This document shows, in pieces, positions 55,378 through 64,000 of a stretch of 64,000 nucleotides of DNA; position 1 is the stretch's first letter, and each line of letters starts with the position of its first letter. The DNA comes from Caballeronia udeis (GTDB taxonomy: Bacteria; Pseudomonadota; Gammaproteobacteria; Burkholderiales; Burkholderiaceae). The stretch spans positions 124,001 to 188,000 of the forward strand of contig NZ_FCOK02000002.1 of NCBI RefSeq assembly GCF_001544555.2, read 5' to 3'. The notes under the pieces are model-generated. The model worked only from the letters and a program-made list of their open reading frames with translations. It searched no databases and was not told the origin of the DNA. The position numbers were made by a program, and so were the translations under genes.

Positions 55378-56001
55378 ATGAACAATGTGATTGTCGCTGT
55401 GGTGGCTTACCTGATCGGCTCGATCTCGTTTGCGGTGGTTGTCAGTTCGGCCATGGGTCTTGCCGACCCGCGTTCGTACGGTTCCGGCAACCCGGGCGCA
55501 ACGAACGTGCTGCGTACCGGCAACAAGCTGGCGGCCGTCCTGACGCTGCTCGGCGATGCGTTCAAAGGCTGGTTGCCCGTGTGGTTCGTCGTGCATTTCG
55601 GCGCCCGGTTCGGGCTTGATTCCACGGCTGTCGCGCTGGCCGCCATCGCGGTGTTTCTCGGGCATTTGTTCCCGATATTCTTCAAGTTCCAGGGCGGCAA
55701 GGGCGTAGCGACGGCAGCGGGCGTGCTGCTCGCCATCAACCCGGTGCTGGGGCTGGCCACTTTGCTGACGTGGGTGATCATTGCGTTTTTCTTCCGGTAT
55801 TCGTCGCTGGCGGCGCTGGTGTCGGCGGTGTTCGCGCCGTTCTTCGATGTCTTTCTTTTCGGCCCCAGCCGTATCTCGCTGGCGGTTGCAGCGATGAGCG
55901 CGCTGCTGATCTGGCGGCATCGCGGCAATATCAAGAAGCTGCTGGATGGCAAGGAAAGCCGGATCGGGGAGAAGAAGCGGGCGGCTGAAGCGGTTGAATA
56001 A
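55378..56001 (+). CDS. plsY: Glycerol-3-phosphate acyltransferase PlsY
   Basis: A 207-residue inner-membrane enzyme making lysophosphatidic acid from acyl-phosphate. The three family motifs are seen: [34 protein letters not shown] (phosphate and glycerol-3-phosphate sites), and [17 protein letters not shown]. Five or more hydrophobic helices; a charged C-terminal tail. A terminator follows. Confidence 0.96.
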   Translation: MNNVIVAVVAYLIGSISFAVVVSSAMGLADPRSYGSGNPGATNVLRTGNKLAAVLTLLGDAFKGWLPVWFVVHFGARFGLDSTAVALAAIAVFLGHLFPIFFKFQGGKGVATAAGVLLAINPVLGLATLLTWVIIAFFFRYSSLAALVSAVFAPFFDVFLFGPSRISLAVAAMSALLIWRHRGNIKKLLDGKESRIGEKKRAAEAVE

Positions 56002-56039
56002 AACGCTGTAAAACCGCGTGCAGCGAAAGCAGGAATGAA

Positions 56040-56068
56040 GAAAGCCGCCCTGAAGGCGGCTTTCTTTT
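56040..56068 (+). terminator. Terminator after plsY
   Basis: A stem GAAAGCCGCC / GGCGGCTTTC with a five-base loop (CTGAA) is followed by TTTT. The A/T arms mean it may also serve the opposite strand (yajQ, 160 bases away). Confidence 0.9.
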
Positions 56069-56228
56069 AATCATTGTCTCGCAGCGATCGAACGGTAGAT
56101 GGGGTGGGTTGGGGGTGGGTTTTTCCTGCTTCAGCAGCGTGTTCCAAAATGGAAATAACTGCAGATCAACAACAACTCAACGCCCGACTACCGATTAGCC
56201 AAACCCACGCACCCGGCGAACACCACGC

Positions 56229-56714
56229 TCAATCGCGGAAATTATTAAAATCCAGCGGCGTATCCGTCACGTCCTTCTTCAGCAACGCAATGGCGCTTTG
56301 CAGGTCATCGCGCTTCGTGCCGTTGATGCGCACCGAGTCGCCCTGAATACTGGCCTGGACCTTGATCTTGCTGTCCTTGATTATCCTGACGATTTTCTTC
56401 GCCAGATCGCCGGTTACACCCTTCTTGATCTCGACGACTTGCTTCAACTTGTCGCCGCCAATCTTCTCGATCTTGCCGTAATCGAGAAACCGCACGTCCA
56501 CATTGCGTTTCGCGAGTTTCGACAACACCACGTCCTTGACCTGGCCGAGCTTGAAATCGTCGTCGGCAAAAAGCGTCAGTTCACGATCCTTTTGCTCGAC
56601 GCGCGCGTCCGAACCCTTGAAGTCGAAGCGCGTGGCAATTTCCTTGTTCGATTGTTCGATGGCGTTTTTCACCTCGATCATGTTTGCTTCGCTGACGACG
56701 TCAAACGATGGCAT
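56229..56714 (-). CDS. YajQ family nucleotide-binding protein
   Basis: A 161-residue protein with the YajQ fold of two ferredoxin-like halves: [51 protein letters not shown], and [15 protein letters not shown]. Some members bind cyclic di-GMP and affect virulence gene control; others bind tRNA or GTP. The ATG at 56714 is set by the strict family N-terminus. Confidence 0.95.
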   Translation of the reverse strand: MPSFDVVSEANMIEVKNAIEQSNKEIATRFDFKGSDARVEQKDRELTLFADDDFKLGQVKDVVLSKLAKRNVDVRFLDYGKIEKIGGDKLKQVVEIKKGVTGDLAKKIVRIIKDSKIKVQASIQGDSVRINGTKRDDLQSAIALLKKDVTDTPLDFNNFRD

Positions 56715-56851
56715 CTGCATTCCCCTTCGTTGATGCGAGGCGTGGCGTAAGGCTCGCACGCACTCGCTATAATCACGGACCACCATCATTCTACCGATGC
56801 CGTCCCGGTTTGCCCAAGGCCACCCCCGATCCTGACCCAAACGTTTCCTCA

Positions 56852-57871
56852 ATGTCCGAGTTCCAACTTCTCTCCGATTACCCGCTGCTTGGGCATAACA
56901 CGTTCGGTTTCGACGTCCGCGCCAAGCATGCCGTTCGGCTGACGGAAGAAGCGCAGATCCCGGCGCTTGCTCGCGACGCGCGTCTAAGCGGCATGCGGCA
57001 ACTGGTGCTCGGCGGCGGCAGCAACGTCGTGCTGACGCGCAATTTCGATGGGGTTGCGTTGCTTGTGGAACTGCGCGGCCGTCGTGTGATTCACGAAGAT
57101 CATGGCGCCGTTTTTGTAGAAGCCGGCGCAGGGGAGAACTGGCACGAATTCGTCGCGTGGACCTTGTCGCATGGCTTGCCCGGGCTCGAAAACCTTGCGC
57201 TGATTCCCGGCACGGTGGGCGCGGCGCCGATCCAGAACATAGGCGCCTACGGGCTGGAAATGGGTGAGCGCTTCGAGCGTTTGCGGGCGATTGAATTATC
57301 GACGGGAGAAACGCGGGAATTTGATCGCGATGCGTGCGCGTTCGGTTACCGCGACAGTTTTTTCAAGCAGGAAGGGCGTGGGCGTTTTGTGATCGTATCG
57401 GTGACTTTTCGTCTGCCGAAAGCGTGGACGCCACGAGCAGATTACGCGGATATCGCGCGCGTGCTCGAGACCAGCGGCGCGAACAATCCGCAGGCTATCT
57501 TCGATGCGGTCGTCGCTGTGCGTCAGGCCAAGTTACCCGACTGGCGGGTGCTCGGGAATGCCGGCAGCTTTTTCAAGAACCCGGTGGTGAGCGCAACCGC
57601 ATTCAATGCGTTGAAGGCGCTTGAGCCGGAACTGGTGTCGTATCGGCAGCAGGACGGGCAGTTCAAATTGGCCGCCGGCTGGCTGATCGACCGATGCGGC
57701 TGGAAAGGCCGCGCGATCGGAGCCGCCGCCGTGCACGACCGGCAGGCGCTGGTCCTGGTGAACCGCGGCGGTGCGTCGGGCGCACAAATCCTCGAACTCG
57801 CCGACGCAATCAAACGCGACGTGCACGCGCGTTTCGCGGTCGAGCTTGAAGCGGAGCCGGTGTGTCTTTGA
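56852..57871 (+). CDS. murB: UDP-N-acetylenolpyruvoylglucosamine reductase
   Basis: A 339-residue FAD enzyme that makes UDP-MurNAc. It has [25 protein letters not shown] (FAD site), [19 protein letters not shown], the YRDSFFK motif with its Tyr and Ser, and the C-terminal Glu region. This is the type I enzyme with the Tyr loop. The ATG at 56852 (MSEFQLL) is chosen by family length. Confidence 0.96.
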   Translation: MSEFQLLSDYPLLGHNTFGFDVRAKHAVRLTEEAQIPALARDARLSGMRQLVLGGGSNVVLTRNFDGVALLVELRGRRVIHEDHGAVFVEAGAGENWHEFVAWTLSHGLPGLENLALIPGTVGAAPIQNIGAYGLEMGERFERLRAIELSTGETREFDRDACAFGYRDSFFKQEGRGRFVIVSVTFRLPKAWTPRADYADIARVLETSGANNPQAIFDAVVAVRQAKLPDWRVLGNAGSFFKNPVVSATAFNALKALEPELVSYRQQDGQFKLAAGWLIDRCGWKGRAIGAAAVHDRQALVLVNRGGASGAQILELADAIKRDVHARFAVELEAEPVCL

Positions 57872-57921
57872 TTTAAAGCTGCGCGGGACGCAACCGGAAC
57901 AACAGAAATTGCTCCACCAAC

Positions 57922-57947
57922 AAAAAACCCGCCGTTGGCGGGTTTTT
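57922..57947. terminator. Bidirectional terminator between murB and argG
   Basis: A stem of AACCCGCC / GGCGGGTT with a GTT loop and long A and T tracts lies between two converging genes. Confidence 0.92.
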
Positions 57948-57984
57948 CATTTCAACTTCACAACTTCAACCAAACCGGGCTAAC

Positions 57985-59214
57985 TCAACCGCCACGCTTG
58001 CGACGTGCATTCTCGGCAATCCGCATGCGCAGGGCGTTCAGCTTGATGAACCCGCCAGCGTCGGCTTGATCGTACGCGCCACCGTCGTCATCGAACGTTG
58101 CGATGTTCTTGTCGAACAGCGTTTCCTTCGAATCACGCGCAACCACCGTCACGCTGCCCTTGTACAGCTTCACGCGCGTCCAGCCGTTGACCTTGTCCTG
58201 CGTGTGGTCGATCAGCACTTGCAGCGCGCGCCGCTCTGGGCTCCACCAGTAGCCGTTGTAAATCAACGCGGCGTAACGCGGCATCAGATCGTCCTTCAGG
58301 TGCGCCACTTCACGATCCAGCGTGATCGACTCAATCCCGCGATGTGCCTTGAGCATGATCGTGCCGCCCGGCGTTTCATAACAACCGCGCGACTTCATGC
58401 CGACATAGCGGTTCTCGACCAGATCCAGCCGGCCAATGCCGTGCTTGCCGCCAATCGCGTTCAATGCCGTCAGCATGTCCGCCGGCGACAAACGCTTGCC
58501 GTTCAGCGCAACCGGATCGCCCTTCTCATATTCGATATCCAGATATTCCGGTTGATCCGGCGCGTCTTCGGGCGCAACCGTCCAGCGCCACATATCGGCT
58601 TCGGCTTCGGCCTTCGGATCTTCCAGGTGACGCCCTTCGAACGAAATATGCAGCAGGTTCGCGTCCATGGAGTAGGGCGCGCCGCCTTGCTTATGCTTCA
58701 TTTCGATCGGAATGCCGGCCTTTTCCGCGTAAGCCAGCAGCTTTTCACGCGACAACAGATCCCATTCGCGCCACGGCGCGATCACCTTGATACCCGGCTC
58801 GAGCGAGTAATAACCCAACTCGAAACGCACCTGGTCGTTGCCCTTGCCGGTTGCCCCATGCGACACGGATTGCGCACCAACCGCACGGGCGATCTCGATC
58901 TGGCGTTTCGCGATCAGCGGACGCGCGATCGACGTGCCGAGCAGGTACTCACCTTCATAGATGGTGTTGGCGCGGAACATTGGGAACACGAAGTCGCGGA
59001 CAAATTCCTCACGCAGATCTTCGATAAAGATGTTGTCCTGCTTGATGCCGAGTTGCAGCGCTTTCTTGCGCGCCGGTTCGAGTTCTTCGCCCTGACCGAT
59101 GTCAGCGGTGAACGTCACGACTTCGGCGTCGTAGTTGTCCTGCAACCACTTCAGGATGACGGAGGTATCGAGGCCGCCTGAGTAGGCGAGCACGACTTTT
59201 TTGATATCGCTCAT
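57985..59214 (-). CDS. argG: Argininosuccinate synthase
   Basis: A 409-residue ligase joining citrulline and aspartate with ATP. The PP-loop is [18 protein letters not shown] at the N-terminus; [15 protein letters not shown] and [17 protein letters not shown] follow. Length fits the short, AAA-type subfamily. Transcribed in the same direction as argF just upstream, 180 bases apart, so a shared transcript is possible. Confidence 0.98.
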   Translation of the reverse strand: MSDIKKVVLAYSGGLDTSVILKWLQDNYDAEVVTFTADIGQGEELEPARKKALQLGIKQDNIFIEDLREEFVRDFVFPMFRANTIYEGEYLLGTSIARPLIAKRQIEIARAVGAQSVSHGATGKGNDQVRFELGYYSLEPGIKVIAPWREWDLLSREKLLAYAEKAGIPIEMKHKQGGAPYSMDANLLHISFEGRHLEDPKAEAEADMWRWTVAPEDAPDQPEYLDIEYEKGDPVALNGKRLSPADMLTALNAIGGKHGIGRLDLVENRYVGMKSRGCYETPGGTIMLKAHRGIESITLDREVAHLKDDLMPRYAALIYNGYWWSPERRALQVLIDHTQDKVNGWTRVKLYKGSVTVVARDSKETLFDKNIATFDDDGGAYDQADAGGFIKLNALRMRIAENARRKRGG

Positions 59215-59316
59215 GGTGAACTCGTATGGCTGGAAAACGGTGTGCGCCGGGCTTTCAGCGCGCGGAAAACCGCTATTTTGACATCAAATGGCGGCTGTTC
59301 CGCATTTTTGGGGCGA

Positions 59317-59342
59317 TGCGGCGTTTCGACAGAAACGCCGCA
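59317..59342. repeat. 11-bp perfect inverted repeat between argG and argF
   Basis: The arms TGCGGCGTTTC and GAAACGCCGCA are separated by four bases (GACA). It lies in the argF-argG gap. On the minus strand no T run follows, so it is not a standard terminator. An RNA processing or stabilising hairpin, or an operator, is possible. Confidence 0.6.
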
Positions 59343-59394
59343 CGCTTGGCTAAACGCTGCAATCGGCTGGGATTGTGCCGCTCAATCAAGCAGC

Positions 59395-60324
59395 TCAATG
59401 ATTGAGTTTGCCGAGCAACAGGTATTCCATCAATGCCTTCTGGACGTGCAGCCTGTTTTCGGCTTCGTCCCAGACCACGCTCTGCGGACCGTCGATCACG
59501 TCCGCGCTCACTTCCTCGCCGCGATGCGCCGGCAGGCAGTGCATGAAGAGGGCGTCCGGATGAGCGCGCGCCATCATGTCGGAGTCGACGCACCAGTCCG
59601 CGAAGGCTTTCTTGCGCACTTCGTTCTCGGCTTCGAAGCCCATGCTGGTCCAGACGTCCGTGGTGACGAGGTCGGCCCCGGTGCAGGCGTCGTTCGGATC
59701 GGCGAATTCTTCGTAGAACGGCGCGCTGTCGGGAGAAACCAGTGAATGGTCGAGCGTGTAGCCGGGCGGCGTGGACAGGCGCAACTTGAAGCCGAGGATT
59801 TGCGCCGCTTCGATCCACGTGTACAGCATGTTGTTCGCGTCGCCGACCCAGGCCACGGTTTTCCCCGCGATCGGTCCGCGCAGTTCGTAGTAGGTGAAGA
59901 CGTCGGCCAGCACCTGGCACGGGTGATATTCGTTCGTCAGACCGTTGATCACGGGCACGCGGGAATTCTCGGCGAAGCGCTGGATGATGTGCTGGCCGAA
60001 CGTTCGGATCATGATGATGTCCACCATGCGCGACACCACTTGCGCAGCGTCCTCGATCGGTTCGCCGCGGCCGAGCTGGGTGTCGCGCGTGCTGAGGAAC
60101 ACGGCGTGGCCGCCAAGCTGGAAGATACCCGCTTCGAACGAGAGCCGCGTACGCGTTGAATTCTTCTCGAAGATCATCGCCAGCGTGCGGTCGTGCAGCG
60201 GATGGTAGGTCTCGTAGCTCTTGAACTTGCGCTTCAGAATACGGGCGCGTTCGAGCACGTAGTCATAGTCGTCGAGAGAGAAATCCTTGAACTGCAAATA
60301 ATGGCGAATTTTTTTTTCGGTCAT
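59395..60324 (-). CDS. argF: Ornithine carbamoyltransferase
   Basis: A 309-residue enzyme making citrulline from ornithine and carbamoyl phosphate. It has FEKNSTRTRLSFEAGI with the carbamoyl-phosphate site STRTR, GLTNEYHPCQVLADVFT, and the ornithine loop MHCLPAHRGEEV. The ATG at 60324 (MTEKKIRHYLQFKDFS) fits the family; the open frame upstream to 60576 does not. Confidence 0.97.
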   Translation of the reverse strand: MTEKKIRHYLQFKDFSLDDYDYVLERARILKRKFKSYETYHPLHDRTLAMIFEKNSTRTRLSFEAGIFQLGGHAVFLSTRDTQLGRGEPIEDAAQVVSRMVDIIMIRTFGQHIIQRFAENSRVPVINGLTNEYHPCQVLADVFTYYELRGPIAGKTVAWVGDANNMLYTWIEAAQILGFKLRLSTPPGYTLDHSLVSPDSAPFYEEFADPNDACTGADLVTTDVWTSMGFEAENEVRKKAFADWCVDSDMMARAHPDALFMHCLPAHRGEEVSADVIDGPQSVVWDEAENRLHVQKALMEYLLLGKLNH

Positions 60325-60513
60325 GAAAAATGCGTACGGCGGCTTCAGCCGGCAAATTCGCCGGACGGCGCCGCCGTCGTGGTGGTATCGAATTTCAGCA
60401 TAAAGGAATTTCCGGCGTTTGACGAGGTCGCCAAATAGCCGATGCGCGCCGCCATACGCCGTCTGGAGCGGTTTAGAGGCTTTGTGTGCAGTGCGGAAAA
60501 AGGGCCTCTGCTG

Positions 60514-61006
60514 TATAATCTGCGAGGTTTCTCCGGCGGTCCTGACGCTTTTCGACTGCTTACGAAGCAGATCCACTCACGGGCTTAAGCGGACTTAACC
60601 TGCGGAGTCAATCCGCGGACTCAACCCACAGATTTAGCGCAGTGTTGCGCGGTCAGAGCAGGAAGAGTCAGAGCAGGGAGTCAGCCAGTTCGCTGCCACG
60701 CGAGTGCGTCTCGCATGTACCTGCGTGCTTGCCTGGCAGTCGTGTACGGGAGTCATCATGAGTTGATTGCCGTCCCCAAGGCGACTCGGGCGACGTCGCA
60801 GTTCGGTCAATGAGTGGCCAACGAGTGGTCGATGAGCGGGTGGATGCAGGTCGAAGAAAGGGGCCGGGTCTCACCGGCCGCGACGCTGCCGGACGAGGCG
60901 GAATTCAGCGCCGGAGGTTGTAGCCGATAACTTTCCGGTTCACCTTGCCAACCATGCATGCGCGTTCGCCGGCGTTCTCCGCCGGTCGTCAAACAGGTAT
61001 TCCTAC
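60514..61006 (+). promoter_or_regulatory. Promoter-like -10 element and long leader before the DUF3579 gene
   Basis: A perfect TATAAT is at 60514-60519, but no -35 box stands 16-18 bases upstream. The 490 bases to the next ATG lack a supported gene. They contain a near-duplicate unit GTCAGAGCAGG at about 60652-60680, loosely repeated GAGTGG/GAGCGG units at about 60810-60840, and a CCGGCG / CGCCGG hairpin (60969-60985) shortly before the start codon. A structured 5' leader or a small RNA is possible. Confidence 0.4.
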
Positions 61007-61339
61007 ATGGCCGAAACAATTCCAACCGAATACTTCATTCAGGGCATTACGTCGAACGGCAAGACTTTTCGGCCAAGCGACTGGTCGGAACGGCTTTGCG
61101 GCGTGATGTCCGGGTTCGGCCCGGGCAAGCGCGGTCCGAATGCCCGGCTGCAATATTCCATCTATGTACGCCCGACCTTGCTCGGCAACGTGAAGACGGT
61201 GATCCTCGATTCCCGCTTGCGCGACATTGAGCCTATGGCTTTCGATTTCGTGATGAACTTCGCCAAAGACAATGACCTGCTTGTGACGGAGGCGTGCGAA
61301 TTGCCGCCTCATCACGCCACGCAGCAACAACATGGCTGA
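61007..61339 (+). CDS. DUF3579 domain protein
   Basis: A 110-residue soluble protein typical of betaproteobacteria, usually next to argF. It has EYFIQGITSNGKTFRPSDWSER, FGPGKRG and RLRDIEPMAFDFVMNFAKDN. Structure and function unknown; the conserved Trp-Ser-Glu-Arg and Gly-rich segments are the family core. The ATG follows AGGT only, a weak ribosome site. Confidence 0.87.
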   Translation: MAETIPTEYFIQGITSNGKTFRPSDWSERLCGVMSGFGPGKRGPNARLQYSIYVRPTLLGNVKTVILDSRLRDIEPMAFDFVMNFAKDNDLLVTEACELPPHHATQQQHG

Positions 61340-61398
61340 CCGCGCGGCTAACTGAGCGGGAGGGGTCTTTGAGAAGGCCTCTTTTCGAAGCACACGAC

Positions 61399-61426
61399 AA
61401 AAAACCCGCCATTAGCGGGTTTTTTT
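61399..61426. terminator. Bidirectional terminator between the DUF3579 gene and rpsT
   Basis: A stem AAAAAACCCGC / GCGGGTTTTTT with a five-base loop, between converging genes. Confidence 0.92.
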
Positions 61427-61549
61427 GTTGCTGTCTTTTGTTGCCGTTTGCTGTTTTAAGCGTCAGGACAAATCGGAACAAAAGCAAAGCTGCAGCCTGT
61501 CACGCGCCCGTCAAAGTAAAGACACGCAAAAGGGCGACAACCAGAATCC

Positions 61550-61825
61550 TTAAGCAGCAGGTGCTTGCAGACCCTTGATAGCGGCCGACAGACGGCTCTT
61601 ATGGCGAGCAGCCTTGTTCTTGTGGACGATGCGCTTGTCCGCAATGATGTCGATGGTCTTGACCGACGTCTTGTAGATTTCTGCAGCCTTGGCTTGGTCG
61701 CCGGCGTCGATCGCCTTGCGAACGGCCTTGATGGCGGTGCGGAATTTCGAGCGCAGCGCCGAGTTGTGCGAGTTTGCCTTGGCGCCTTGACGGGCGCGCT
61801 TGCGGGCTTGTGCGGTATTTGCCAT
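61550..61825 (-). CDS. rpsT: 30S ribosomal protein S20
   Basis: A 91-residue basic three-helix ribosomal protein: [20 protein letters not shown] at the start, [15 protein letters not shown], and [19 protein letters not shown] near the end. AAGGA lies before the ATG. It is divergent from murJ, a common arrangement in this group. Confidence 0.98.
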   Translation of the reverse strand: MANTAQARKRARQGAKANSHNSALRSKFRTAIKAVRKAIDAGDQAKAAEIYKTSVKTIDIIADKRIVHKNKAARHKSRLSAAIKGLQAPAA

Positions 61826-62327
61826 GACGGTTCCTTATCCTGTTCCAGCTATGTGTTTCAGCGCTTCCCGTTCTGCTTCTGGATGGGATTCAGCTCGAAG
61901 CTGGCCCGACTCCACACAAGATAAAACGAGGTCAATCCGATGCGCTGTTTATGATCAAACCCTCGGGATCGATTGCCCGAAAGCGCAAAAACGTCGAAAG
62001 AAGACGTGAAGCCGCCGTGCTTGCAGGCGCCCTTTTTACAAGTTGACAAGTTACTTCGCAACTTGCGTAAAAGTGCCGAAAGCGGATTCAGGAGCTTCGA
62101 AACCGGCGATTATAGCAACGAAATCATGGGACTGGCAAGCGCGGCCGGTTTTTGCCGGGTGTCGCAGGGAATCAACCCCGCCGAACCGTAACCGGTATCC
62201 GAGGGTATCGGCAAGTATCGGCAAGTACGCTCAGCTGCCTGCACGCGACCGAAGTTGCAAATTCTAACGAATCGCCAATGGTTGCAACGTCTCGCGTTCA
62301 TAATGCGGCCCGTATAATAAGCGCCCC
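61826..62327. promoter_or_regulatory. Intergenic region rpsT-murJ with a TATAAT close to the murJ start
   Basis: A gap of 502 bases. TATAAT at 62313-62318 ends nine bases before the murJ ATG, so a transcript from it would start only a few bases before the codon. No Shine-Dalgarno sequence precedes the ATG. An inverted repeat CAAGTT / AACTTG is at 62047-62065. The rpsT promoter must lie in the left half, but no clear hexamers were found there. Confidence 0.45.
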
Positions 62328-63878
62328 ATGAATCTATTCCGAGCCCTACTGACGGTCAGCGGCTTCACGCTGCTTTCCCGCGTGACCGGCCTGGTCCGCG
62401 AAACGCTGATCGCGCGAGCCTTCGGCGCCAGTCAATTCACCGACGCATTCTACGTCGCCTTCCGCATACCGAACCTGTTGCGGCGCTTGTCCGCCGAAGG
62501 AGCGTTCTCGCAGGCGTTCGTGCCTATCCTGGCCGAGTTCAAGAACACGGAAGGCCACGACGCCACCAAGGCCCTCGTCGACGCCATGTCGACCGTGCTC
62601 GCCTGGGCGCTTGCCGTTGTGTCACTGGCAGGCGTGGCGGGTGCGTCCTGGGTCGTGTTTGCGGTCGCCTCGGGACTGGAACACGACGGTCACGCGTTCG
62701 GCCTCGCGGTGACCATGACCCAGATCATGTTCCCGTACATCATCTTCATTTCGCTGACATCGCTGGCGTCCGGGGTGCTCAACACCTATCGGCAGTTCTC
62801 CCTGCCCGCGTTCGCGCCCGTGCTGCTCAACGTGTCGTTCATCGGGGCCGCCGTCTTCCTCGCGCCGCATCTGAAAGTGCCGGTCTACGCGCTCGCCTAT
62901 GCGGTGATCGTCGGCGGGGTCCTGCAGTTTCTCGTGCAGTTGCCCGGCCTCAAGAAGATCGACATGATCCCGCGCATCGGCCTGAATTTCTTTCGGGCGT
63001 TGCGGCATCCGGGCGTCAAGCGCGTGCTGATCAAGATGGTCCCCATGACGTTTGGCGTGTCGGTTGCCCAACTGAGCCTGATCATCAATACGAACATTGC
63101 GTCGCGGCTTGGTCCGGGCGCTGTGTCGTGGATCAATTACTCGGATCGTCTGATGGAGTTTCCCACCGCGCTGCTCGGCGCGGCGCTGGGCACCATCCTG
63201 TTGCCAAGCCTCTCGAAGGCGCACGTGGACGCCGATCCGGTCGAATATTCGGCGCTGCTCGACTGGGGCCTGCGCATCACGTTCCTAATGGCCGCGCCAA
63301 GCGGATGCGCGCTGTTTTTCTTCGCGGAACCGCTGACAGCCACGCTGTTCCATTACGGTAAATTCGATGCGCATTCCGTCGTCATGGTCGGCCGCGCGTT
63401 GTCGGCGTACGGCGTCGGGCTGGTCGGACTGATCCTCATCAAGATCCTCACGCCCGGTTTTTACGCGAAGCAGGACATCAAGACGCCGGTGATCATCGGC
63501 ATCATCGTGTTGATCGCCATTCAGGTCAGCAACCTGATTTTCGTGCCGATCTTCGCGCATGCCGGATTGACACTGTCGATCGGGCTGGGCGCCTGCGTGA
63601 ATGCAACGCTATTGTTCATCGGCTTGAGGAAACGCGGGATTTACCAACCCTCGCCAGGATGGATGCGCTTCTTCGCGCAACTCGTCGGCGCGTGCCTCGT
63701 GCTCGCGGGCGTGATGCATTGGGTGGCCGGCAATTTCGACTGGATCGGCATGCGTGCCGCACCTCTGGAGCGAATCATGCTTCTCGGTGCAAGCCTGGTC
63801 GTATTCGGTGCGCTATATTTCGGTATGCTCTCCGCGATGGGCTTTAAATACGCGTATTTCAGAAGGCGAACTCTGTGA
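62328..63878 (+). CDS. murJ: Lipid II flippase MurJ (MviN)
   Basis: A 516-residue membrane protein with about 14 helices that moves lipid II across the inner membrane. It has TLLSRVTGLVRETLIARAFG, FTDAFYVAFRIPNLLRRL and EGAFSQAFVPILAE at the N-terminus, all with the conserved arginines of the central cavity, and PTALLGAALGTILLPSLS later. Its stop shares one base with the next start (TGATG). Confidence 0.97.
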   Translation: MNLFRALLTVSGFTLLSRVTGLVRETLIARAFGASQFTDAFYVAFRIPNLLRRLSAEGAFSQAFVPILAEFKNTEGHDATKALVDAMSTVLAWALAVVSLAGVAGASWVVFAVASGLEHDGHAFGLAVTMTQIMFPYIIFISLTSLASGVLNTYRQFSLPAFAPVLLNVSFIGAAVFLAPHLKVPVYALAYAVIVGGVLQFLVQLPGLKKIDMIPRIGLNFFRALRHPGVKRVLIKMVPMTFGVSVAQLSLIINTNIASRLGPGAVSWINYSDRLMEFPTALLGAALGTILLPSLSKAHVDADPVEYSALLDWGLRITFLMAAPSGCALFFFAEPLTATLFHYGKFDAHSVVMVGRALSAYGVGLVGLILIKILTPGFYAKQDIKTPVIIGIIVLIAIQVSNLIFVPIFAHAGLTLSIGLGACVNATLLFIGLRKRGIYQPSPGWMRFFAQLVGACLVLAGVMHWVAGNFDWIGMRAAPLERIMLLGASLVVFGALYFGMLSAMGFKYAYFRRRTL

Positions 63879-64000
63879 TGACGACGACGCGCATCCTCGA
63901 CTATTTCACCTCGCTAGTGGCCGAGGACGAGAGTCTGCCGCTCACCGAGGCGGCGTTGTCGCTTGCCCAGGACGCGTATCCGGATCTCGATTTGCAGGGT
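63878..64000 (+). CDS. N-terminus of a SirB1-like protein (cut by the window end)
   Basis: Forty-one codons are present, starting MTTTRILDYFTSLVAEDESL, then LTEAALSLAQDAYPDLDLQG. The helix and the acidic PDLDL turn match the start of SirB1-type transglutaminase-like/TPR proteins, which often follow murJ in this group. The call rests on a short piece and on context. Confidence 0.6.
   Translation, partial: MTTTRILDYFTSLVAEDESLPLTEAALSLAQDAYPDLDLQG

Noticed and set aside
1-64000. CRISPR arrays, insertion sequences and rRNA genes
   Set aside because: Scanned for regularly spaced repeats, transposase motifs and rRNA sequences; none was seen by eye.

Overview
The window is chromosomal DNA from a Burkholderia-type betaproteobacterium (Burkholderia, Paraburkholderia or Caballeronia). 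The evidence is the high GC, a DUF4148 secreted protein, a DUF3579 protein, an endonuclease-type MutL, and the local orders tolQRAB-pal-cpoB, glyA-nrdR-minor pilins and xerD-ybaK-plsY-yajQ-murB-argG-argF-rpsT-murJ. No insertion sequence, prophage, CRISPR array or rRNA was seen. There is one tRNA, tRNA-Lys(UUU).

Layout. 1-3029: end of a sugar catabolic operon (SDR dehydrogenase, SMP-30 lactonase, aldose epimerase). 3133-7855: pyrF, then miaA and mutL on the minus strand, then a DedA protein. 8102-11204: three lipoproteins in a row (small Gly/Cys-rich, NlpD-like, BamE-like), a double zinc-ribbon protein, a DUF4148 protein and a DUF3293 protein.

11475-20980 is the most unusual part. It is a tight nine-gene plus-strand operon: a malate synthase A homologue fused to an extra C-terminal domain and lacking the catalytic-base Asp, a MoaD/ThiS-like sulfur carrier ending in Gly-Gly, an acyl carrier protein, a LuxE-like acyl-protein synthetase, an InhA-type enoyl-ACP reductase, a FabG-type reductase, an AMP-binding acyl ligase, a LuxC acyl reductase and a rhodanese-ThiF fusion. 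This looks like an uncharacterised biosynthetic pathway joining fatty-acyl chemistry with protein-thiocarboxylate sulfur transfer. As printed, two of its genes are broken. The ligase carries a frameshift, and luxC carries a nonsense codon at a conserved Trp plus a frameshift just before the active-site Cys. The pathway is therefore either decaying in this strain or affected by sequence errors.

21059-27822: tRNA-Lys, the complete Tol-Pal cell-envelope operon (ybgC-tolQRAB-pal-cpoB) and a YdfG-like dehydrogenase. 28149-33040: a ZTP (pfl) riboswitch in front of glyA, then nrdR and a five-gene minor pilin operon (fimT/gspH-pilV-pilW-pilX-pilE) without pilY1. 33081-34553: a DUF3318 / YqjE-like / YqjD-like membrane stress trio. 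35040-47596: 1-Cys peroxiredoxin, glutaryl-CoA dehydrogenase with a divergent IclR regulator and a 17-bp palindrome between them, an Lrp/AsnC regulator, flavin reductase, msrA, DUF72, cfa, pdxH, tcdA, a YbbN-like thioredoxin, a pirin and an EamA transporter.

47668-64000: amiC-tsaE, queG, xerD, an acyl-CoA ligase with an acyl-CoA dehydrogenase, ybaK, plsY, yajQ, murB, argG, argF, a DUF3579 gene with a long leader, rpsT, murJ (possibly leaderless) and the start of a SirB1-like gene. Most of this part is ordinary housekeeping: envelope synthesis, tRNA modification and arginine synthesis.
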